Below are positions 55,701-61,900 of a stretch of 64,000 bases of DNA, in pieces. This stretch comes from CAJXMH01 sp964001305 (GTDB taxonomy: Bacteria; Bacteroidota; Bacteroidia; Flavobacteriales_E; Vicingaceae). The position numbers and the translations under genes are program-made. The stretch spans positions 3,788 through 67,787 of the forward strand of contig CAXFAI010000024.1 of NCBI GenBank assembly GCA_964001305.1, given 5' to 3'. The first letter of the stretch is position 1, and every line of letters begins with the position of its first letter. The notes beneath the pieces were generated by a model. The model ran no database searches. It saw only the letters and a program-made list of their open reading frames with translations, and was not told where the DNA came from.

Positions 55701-56292
55701 TATTTATTCTGAAGCCTCAGGTGGTTGCACGGGTGCTGAATCTCAGGTTATTTCACCGTGTTTTGACCTAACAAATACGATTCAACCAGAGTTTAGTTTC
55801 TGGTATCATATGGATGGCATTGACATGGGGATTTTAAGAGTAGATGTACTTACTGAGGGAGCTTGGGTAAATAATGTTATTACTCCCATTTTTGGAAATC
55901 AAGGAAGTTCTTGGCAACAGCAAACGGTTGATTTGACAAATTATAGAGGGAAGACGGTAAATATACGTTTTAGAGTAACTACAGGTTCAGACTACAGAAG
56001 TGACTTAGCCATTGATGATGTTTCACTTGTAGACAAAGCGCTAAGTGTTGAAGAGCAAAATAATGACAACGCTTTTACCGTTTATCCAAATCCTTCTGAA
56101 GGCTTATTTTATATAAAAACTACAACAAACTTGAATCAATCGGCACATTTATTTGATTTAAACGGCAGATTGGTTCAACAATTTAATTTGAAAGGAAAGC
56201 TTAATACATTAGAGCTAGACGCACTACAAAAAGGAATTTACTTCCTTAAAATTGAAGGGTTTAAACAACCCAAGAAGTTAATCATCTATTAA
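52720..56292 (+). CDS. Subtilisin-family (S8) serine protease with MAM-like and T9SS sorting domains
   Basis: A 1190-residue secreted protease. Signal peptide about 1-22; propeptide-like region to about 220; catalytic domain about 225-495 with Asp241 (IAIADDGNIG), His266 (RGTHGDMTSG) and Ser435 (GGTSAAAPG). Downstream are a proprotein-convertase-like beta domain (about 505-635), fibronectin-type beta domains (about 640-800), a CARDB-like domain (about 815-905) and a MAM/lamG-like domain (about 910-1105, ending AIDDVSLVD). A type-A T9SS domain closes the protein (about 1115-1190: TVYPNPSEGLFYI...KKLIIY). The catalytic triad is intact, so it should be an active extracellular protease. Single gene, closed by a terminator at 56296-56323. 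Confidence 0.9.
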   Translation: MKLMRFLLLFLSIAFIVPLNANTKNYTLKLKSGDETPLALDPNLEVSVLTNSHFNDGYAIVQFNQIPTSEEKQLIEQEGIQLLEFIPNYAFLAYSNSNSSKSIQDLNIRSITPYLVKHKTALRLANREFPDWADQGDNRIDLSIAIHLNVNYEATTNELIQFGATIIENDPSHEFLSIRINKSQIDQLIALPFVKFADFVPAPPEKEDTRARSLHRGNKLDSDHPLGRKYDGTGVSIAIADDGNIGPHIDFTGRVTQYTTTDRGTHGDMTSGIAVGSGNLDPRYRGMATGAYLHYYDISGYPHISGAVTNYNSRGVVITSTSYSQGCNSYENTARGIDQQVRQNPELLHVFSAGNSASSNCGYGAGTPWGTITGGRKQGKNVIATGNLEYQSALTSSSSRGPSEDGRIKPDICANGTNQISTDPNNTYAPGGGTSAAAPGIAGLAAQMYHGYRDLNGGNDPESGLIKSAMLNTARDLGNRGPDFFYGWGRVNVHRAMKLLEENRYTSSTISQNGQNTHNISVTQNLEQLRVMVYWTDYEGSTTASKALVNDIDIRLVTPNGDSIRPWVLNPSPNASSLNSPAVRGVDDLNNVEQVTLDTVPTGTYTVVVNGSAIPQGPQKYFLLWETRTDSIEVTYPSGGESFVPGETETIRWDAVDGTGNFTLQYSSNNGQSWNNIATVGGTRRYHNWSVPNITSGDVLVRITRNGITGQSEYPFSIMNQVSNFSVDFICPDSVRLRWSPTTGATSYIIYQLGNRYMDSIGTSTTTNFTLYNLNLANENWFSIKAIGNGIESRRNVAFQLPNQIHNCPLPYDINITQFNTPNIDYIPSCNVSKAEVKIVVNNAGDSTLINVPINLYANGNTYTDTIPGPLSPNSFSFFSFKDSILLTPGSKTISVAAQLPNDDNPANDSISTMLNVYNSISFTTPYNFDFETFIVCNTANNCGSTSCSLNNGWTNMPNNSVDDHDMRTDIGGTPSNNTGPSTDHNPGTSTGKYIYSEASGGCTGAESQVISPCFDLTNTIQPEFSFWYHMDGIDMGILRVDVLTEGAWVNNVITPIFGNQGSSWQQQTVDLTNYRGKTVNIRFRVTTGSDYRSDLAIDDVSLVDKALSVEEQNNDNAFTVYPNPSEGLFYIKTTTNLNQSAHLFDLNGRLVQQFNLKGKLNTLELDALQKGIYFLKIEGFKQPKKLIIY

Positions 56293-56295
56293 TTT

Positions 56296-56323
56296 AAAAA
56301 GGCCGCTTAAAGCGGCCTTTTTC
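56296..56323 (+). terminator. Rho-independent terminator after the subtilase gene
   Basis: GC-rich 8-bp stem GGCCGCTT/AAGCGGCC with a one-base centre, flanked by five As and followed by five Ts. It lies just after the protease stop. Confidence 0.88.
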
Positions 56324-56339
56324 TTGATAATTGAATCAC

Positions 56340-56347
56340 TATTTTTG
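56340..56347 (+). promoter_or_regulatory. -7 promoter box of queE
   Basis: TATTTTTG matches TAnnTTTG exactly, 8 bases before the queE ATG. The only TTG nearby is 13 bases upstream, closer than usual, and the region is just after a terminator. Confidence 0.35.
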
Positions 56348-56355
56348 CAAAACGC

Positions 56356-56985
56356 ATGAAGGATAAATTGTCAAGCAAAATTTCAAAAGATAGACTTCCT
56401 ATCATGGAAGCGTTTTACACCCTACAAGGAGAAGGCTTTCACCAAGGAAGAGCCGCCTACTTTATTCGATTAGGAGGTTGTGACGTAGGTTGCCATTGGT
56501 GTGATGTTAAAGAAAGCTGGAATGCTGACTTGCATCCACTAACCGCAGTATCAAACCTAGTGATTCAAGCAAAAAATAGTGAATGTAATTTTGTAGTTAT
56601 TACAGGTGGAGAACCAGTCATGTACGATCTATCTCAATTAACTCAAGAGCTTCATAAGGAAGGAATTGAATTGGCCATAGAAACTTCAGGTGCTTATCCT
56701 TTAAGCGGTCAATGGCATTGGATTTGCTTATCTCCAAAAAAAAACAAACCTCCATTGGAAGAATATTATTCCAAAGCAAATGAGTTAAAAGTGATTATTT
56801 ATAATAAGAATGACTTCAAATGGGCAGAAGAACATGCTGCTAAAGTCAATTCAAATTGTAAACTTTACTTGCAAGTTGAATGGAGCAAACGCAATAAACT
56901 CAACGAAGAATTAATTGCATATATTAAAAACAACCCTAAATGGAGAATAAGCACCCAAAGTCACAAGTATTTAGACATTCCATAA
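56356..56985 (+). CDS. queE: 7-carboxy-7-deazaguanine synthase
   Basis: A 209-residue radical-SAM enzyme that ring-contracts CPH4 to CDG in queuosine precursor synthesis. The cluster motif Cx3CxxC is at Cys42, Cys46 and Cys49 (GGCDVGCHWCDVKESW), followed by the SAM-binding TGGEPVMYDL. EAFYTLQGEGFHQGR at the N-terminus is the family signature. Its 3' end overlaps the PorE-like lipoprotein gene by 46 bases. Other queuosine genes (queC, queD) are not in the window. Confidence 0.93.
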   Translation: MKDKLSSKISKDRLPIMEAFYTLQGEGFHQGRAAYFIRLGGCDVGCHWCDVKESWNADLHPLTAVSNLVIQAKNSECNFVVITGGEPVMYDLSQLTQELHKEGIELAIETSGAYPLSGQWHWICLSPKKNKPPLEEYYSKANELKVIIYNKNDFKWAEEHAAKVNSNCKLYLQVEWSKRNKLNEELIAYIKNNPKWRISTQSHKYLDIP

Positions 56986-58928
56986 AGTACCTTCTATTAA
57001 GTTTTACTTTTTCATTGTTCTTTTCTTGTGCGGTTCAAGGTCAAGAAGCAAGTAGCTCAGATAAAAAAGCCTTAAAAGCATTTGAAAAAGCCCGGGAATA
57101 TTATGCCAACCACAATTACCCTTTAGCTAAAGAAGAACTAAATACTGCTCTTGAAAGAGATCCTTCATTTGTTGAAGCGTTAACCTTAAGGGCATATATT
57201 GCGATGGACGAAGCAGACTTTACACTTGCTAAAACAAGCTTAACAAAAGCAGTAGAAACAAATTCTTCTTTAATTCCTAATAACCTTTATTTTCTCGGAG
57301 AAATAGAACTAAAAATGGGAGAATATGAAAATGCCAAGTCTCGATTTGAACAATTTATTCAACAAGAATCTATTCAAGAAAACCAATATAGTAGAGCGAA
57401 AGAATCTTTAATGAGAATTGACTTCGCACTTCAAGCAAAGCAAAGTCCCGTTCCATTTGACCCTATAAACCTTGGCCCTGAAGTTAATAGTGAGTTTTCT
57501 GAATATTTCCCATGTTTAACCGTTGATGGGAAGACTTTGCTTTACACGAGGAGATTACCTGAGCCAAACACACCCGCAGGTTTCAATGAAGACTTTTATG
57601 TTTCAAGTTATTCAAATGGAAACTGGTCCACTTCCAAAAACATGGGAAACCCGATAAATACAAAACTAAATGAAGGTGCACCTTCATTATCGGCAGATGG
57701 ACAACTTCTTATTTTTACGGCTTGTGAACTATATGGAGATTATGGTGGAGACCGCAAAGGATTTGGAAGTTGTGATTTATTTTACACAAGCAAGAAAGGA
57801 AATAGTTGGTCGGTGCCTTATAATTTAGGGCAAACCATAAACAGCAGACATTGGGAAACACAACCTTCTTTTTCAGCAGATGGAAAAACCCTTTATTTTG
57901 TTCGTGGAATTAGAGACCGAAGTGGTAATCGAACAGGCGATATTTATTTTTCTGTTCTAAATGAAGAAAACTACTGGTCAAAACCAGAGAAACTAAATGC
58001 ACATATTAATACTACTGGAAATGAAGAGTCTGTATTTATTCATCCCGATGGAAAAACCCTTTATTTTTCCTCTGATGGACATTTAGGTATGGGTGGCTTA
58101 GATATTTTTGTTGCTCGTAAAGATTCAAATGGGGAATGGGGAAAAGCTGTTAATTTGGGATATCCAATCAACAGCTATAAAAATGAGAATAGTTTATTGA
58201 TTTCAGCTGATGGACAAAAAGCTTACTTTGCCTCAGATCGTGAAAATGGATTTGGTGGGCTTGACCTCTATTCATTTGAATTGCCTGATGCCTTTAAACC
58301 CGAAGCAGTAACCTATTTTGCCGGTAAAATATTTGACCGTAAAACTAACAATCCAATTTCTGCCAAGTTTGAGTTAATCGATTTAGAAAGCGGCGAACTA
58401 ATCGTCGAATCTTATTCAGACCCAATTAACGGCTCTTTTTTGGTTAGTTTACCAAGTGGCAAAGAGTATGCTTTAAATGCATCCAAATCAGGCTACTTAT
58501 TCTATTCAGAGAACTTTGACTTAAAAGAAACACAGCTAGGTGAACCATTTGAAAAAAATGTCCCATTAAATCCAATTCAACTCGGTGAAAAAATAATTTT
58601 GAAGAATATTTTCTTCGAAACGGCTAAGTACAGTTTAAGAAATCAATCAAAGGTTGAATTAAATAAGCTCATCAGCTTTTTAAACAATAACCCAAAGATT
58701 CAAGTCGAAGTATCAGGTCATACTGACAATATAGGAAACAAACAAGCCAATCAAATACTTTCTGAAAATAGAGCTAAGGCTGTTGTAGATTACCTTACTA
58801 AAAATGGTGTTGATTCAAGTCGAATTCGAGCTAAAGGGTATGGGGATAATAAACCAATTGCCGATAATGAAACAGAGGAAGGAAGAGCCAAAAATAGAAG
58901 AACTGAATTTGAAATAATCGGACTATAA
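56940..58928 (+). CDS. PorE-like OmpA-family lipoprotein (TPR, PD40 propeller, CRD, OmpA domain)
   Basis: A 662-residue envelope protein: signal peptide with a long basic start and lipobox FFSC (Cys30), TPR region (about 40-155), PD40 propeller (about 170-455; LSADGQLLIFTA, FSADGKTLYFVR, HPDGKTLYFSSDG), carboxypeptidase-regulatory-like domain (about 460-545), and an OmpA peptidoglycan-binding domain (about 555-662; GHTDNIGNKQANQILSENRA). Being a lipoprotein, it matches the PorE layout better than the 10105-12141 protein. The ATG lies 46 bases inside queE; no other usual start codon precedes the signal peptide. It ends 24 bases from the convergent giant T9SS cargo gene. Confidence 0.87.
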   Translation: MENKHPKSQVFRHSIKYLLLSFTFSLFFSCAVQGQEASSSDKKALKAFEKAREYYANHNYPLAKEELNTALERDPSFVEALTLRAYIAMDEADFTLAKTSLTKAVETNSSLIPNNLYFLGEIELKMGEYENAKSRFEQFIQQESIQENQYSRAKESLMRIDFALQAKQSPVPFDPINLGPEVNSEFSEYFPCLTVDGKTLLYTRRLPEPNTPAGFNEDFYVSSYSNGNWSTSKNMGNPINTKLNEGAPSLSADGQLLIFTACELYGDYGGDRKGFGSCDLFYTSKKGNSWSVPYNLGQTINSRHWETQPSFSADGKTLYFVRGIRDRSGNRTGDIYFSVLNEENYWSKPEKLNAHINTTGNEESVFIHPDGKTLYFSSDGHLGMGGLDIFVARKDSNGEWGKAVNLGYPINSYKNENSLLISADGQKAYFASDRENGFGGLDLYSFELPDAFKPEAVTYFAGKIFDRKTNNPISAKFELIDLESGELIVESYSDPINGSFLVSLPSGKEYALNASKSGYLFYSENFDLKETQLGEPFEKNVPLNPIQLGEKIILKNIFFETAKYSLRNQSKVELNKLISFLNNNPKIQVEVSGHTDNIGNKQANQILSENRAKAVVDYLTKNGVDSSRIRAKGYGDNKPIADNETEEGRAKNRRTEFEIIGL

Positions 58929-58952
58929 CAAATTCAGTTCTCTTAATACATT

Positions 58953-61900
58953 TTATCTACTCAGGTATACGGAACCTTTAACCTCTTTCCCCGCAACCAT
59001 AATAATGTAATAGTAAATACCTTGAGGAGCTTGTTTACCTCTTAGGGTTCTGCCATCCCATCCGTACTGACCAATATTAGAGTCAAATACTTTCTCTCCC
59101 CAACGATCGTAAATTCGGAAGTTCGCACATCCAATAAATTCGCCTTCAAATCCTGGATCAAACAAGTCATTAATACCATCATTATTTGGCGTAAATACAT
59201 TTGTTCCTTTGAATTGTAGAATCTCATCAATCGTTGCAGGCTCAACAACTTGTTCTGTTGAATCTGAGCAAAGCTGATTCCAACCGATCAAAGTAATTCT
59301 GTTGGTATCATTATTATCTATTCCAATTTTTGGATTATATTCATCTGAAACAGCATTTCCGTTCAATTTCCAAAGGAAATTATCTGTGTTTGTTGATGTA
59401 TTGCTTATTTCTAGAACTGTACCTGAACAACGAACTGAATTAACATAATCAAAGCTCACATTGGCATTTTTTTCCACTTCTACAAGAATACTATCGACAT
59501 CTACACAGCCTTTTGCATTTCGTATGGTTAATTGATACTGTTGACTAACAGGAGGAAAAACAAAGGGATCAAGAATAGTTGTATTACTTACCGCTATGCT
59601 TGGCGACCAATGATAAGTTATTCCGGTTATATCTCCTTCTAATATAGGTTGAAGTTGAACACTATCTCCAAAACAAAGTGAAGTATCTGCTGAACTAAAA
59701 TCTACATTCATAACATCAACTTTTACTGTATCTGTTCCTATACAACCATTTAAGTCTGTTCCGTAAACTACATAATCAACTGACTTTTCTGGAACTGAAA
59801 TTGGATTAAATACATTTGGATTATCCAAATACAGATTTGGAGTCCATTGATAGTTTGCAGCTCCACTTACACTCAATTGTAGACTAGAGAATGAACAAAC
59901 TGTAGTGTCTATGCCAGCATCAATGATAGGTAAAGGATTCACATCTACTTCAACAGTATCATAATTTACGCATCCTTCTTGATCTATCACACTTAGATAA
60001 TAAGCTGTACTCGATAAAGGATAAGCCATAGGATTGGCATCATTAACATTAGACAAATCAGCTCCTGGACTCCAGCTATAAGTCACATTACCCAAACCAG
60101 TAGGATTACTACCTATTTGAATTGTATCTCCCACACAAATTTCTATATCAAGTCCTGCATCAGCAACAGGCAATGGTAGTATTTGAATTTCTTTTGTCAA
60201 TGAATCAATACATCCTAATGCCGAGGTCACTCTCAACTTGACATCATAATTTCCCGCTGAAGTATATTGATAGGCAGGATTCTGAAGATTTGAAGAACCT
60301 AAACCGTCTCCAAAATCCCAGCTCCAAGTAACATTATTTCCTACAGCAATACTTGACAAATCTGTAAATGCGGCAAAATCACTAACACAAGTCTGATCAA
60401 CCATGAAATCTACCACAGGTAAAGGGTTTACAAAAACCATTACTGTATCAATTGAACTACAACCTGCAACATCAGTTATGGTAACAATATACATTGTTGT
60501 ATCACTAGGGCTTGCCATAGGATTTGCAACTGTAGCATCAGACAACCCCGTGCTTGGAGTCCATACAAATGTAGCTCCCGTTGGACCTGTTGGACTACCT
60601 CCCAACTGAACTGAATCAGTCAAACAAATCGTTTGATCAATTCCCGCATCTACATTTGGTGCTGGAAGCACGTTAACTGTAATCTGATCAGTATTAACAC
60701 ATCCATTTGTATCAGTTACCGTAACAACAAATGTTGTAGTATCTGTCGGAAATGCAAGTGGGTTTGCTATGTTAGCATTATCCAATAAGATTCCGTTATC
60801 CCAAGAATACAATGCACCTACTGGACCTGTTGGGCTGCCTCCAATTTGGATTGTATCGCCTTCACATATATCTACATCAGCTCCAGCATCTACAATCGGA
60901 TTTGGATTTACAACGACAGTAATTGCATCTGTATTAGTACAACCTGTTGTATTATTTGTTACTGTTACCGTATAAGTTGTAGTTGTAATTGGAGCAGCTA
61001 CAGGATTAGCAACTGATGGATCACTTAAGCTTCCTGCATTGTCCCAAGCAAAACTTGTTCCTGCAGGTCCTGTTGGGTTACCTCCTAAAGTTGTAGAACT
61101 TCCTACACAAAGTGTATCGTCTCTTCCTGCATCTGCAAAAGGAATAGGTAAAACAGTAATTATTACCTGGTCTGTATTTGTACATGATGTTGCCGTTTCT
61201 GTCACTGTTACTGTATAAGTTGTTGTTACAGATGGGAAAGCTCTTGGGTCTGATAATGTATTATTATCTAATGTAGCAGCATTATCCCATAAATAGGTAT
61301 AAAGCAAATTAGCTGTTGAACCAATAGTTATTGTATCTCGATCACAAATCGTTTGATCTATCCCCGCATCAGCATTTGGAAGCGGGTTAACGGTTATCAC
61401 AACTTGATCGGTATTAACACATCCGTTCGCATCTGTTACCGTTAATGAATAGGTCGTTGTAACCGTTGGAGTTGCTGTTGGATTAGCAATCGTTTTATCA
61501 TCAAGTGTTGCTGCATTATCCCACAAATAATTAACAGCAGTTGAACTTGTTGGTGTTCCCCCTAGAACTGTTGAACTTCCTATGCAGATATCTCTATCTA
61601 CTCCTGCATCAATTCCCGGAAGTGGATTAACAGTTACCGTCATTTGATCTGTATTTGTACAGCCATTAGGGTGTGTAACGGTAACAGTATATGTTGTTGT
61701 AACATTGGGTGATGCAACTGGATTTGCTATTGTATTATCATTCAAAGTGGCAGCATTATCCCATAAAATACTAGCTCCTGCTACAGAAGTTGTTGGACTT
61801 CCACCAATTGGAATTGCTTGAAGATTACAAATGGTTTGGTCTGGTCCTGCATTTGCATCTGGAATTGGAATTATTGTAATAACAACTTGATCAGTATTTG

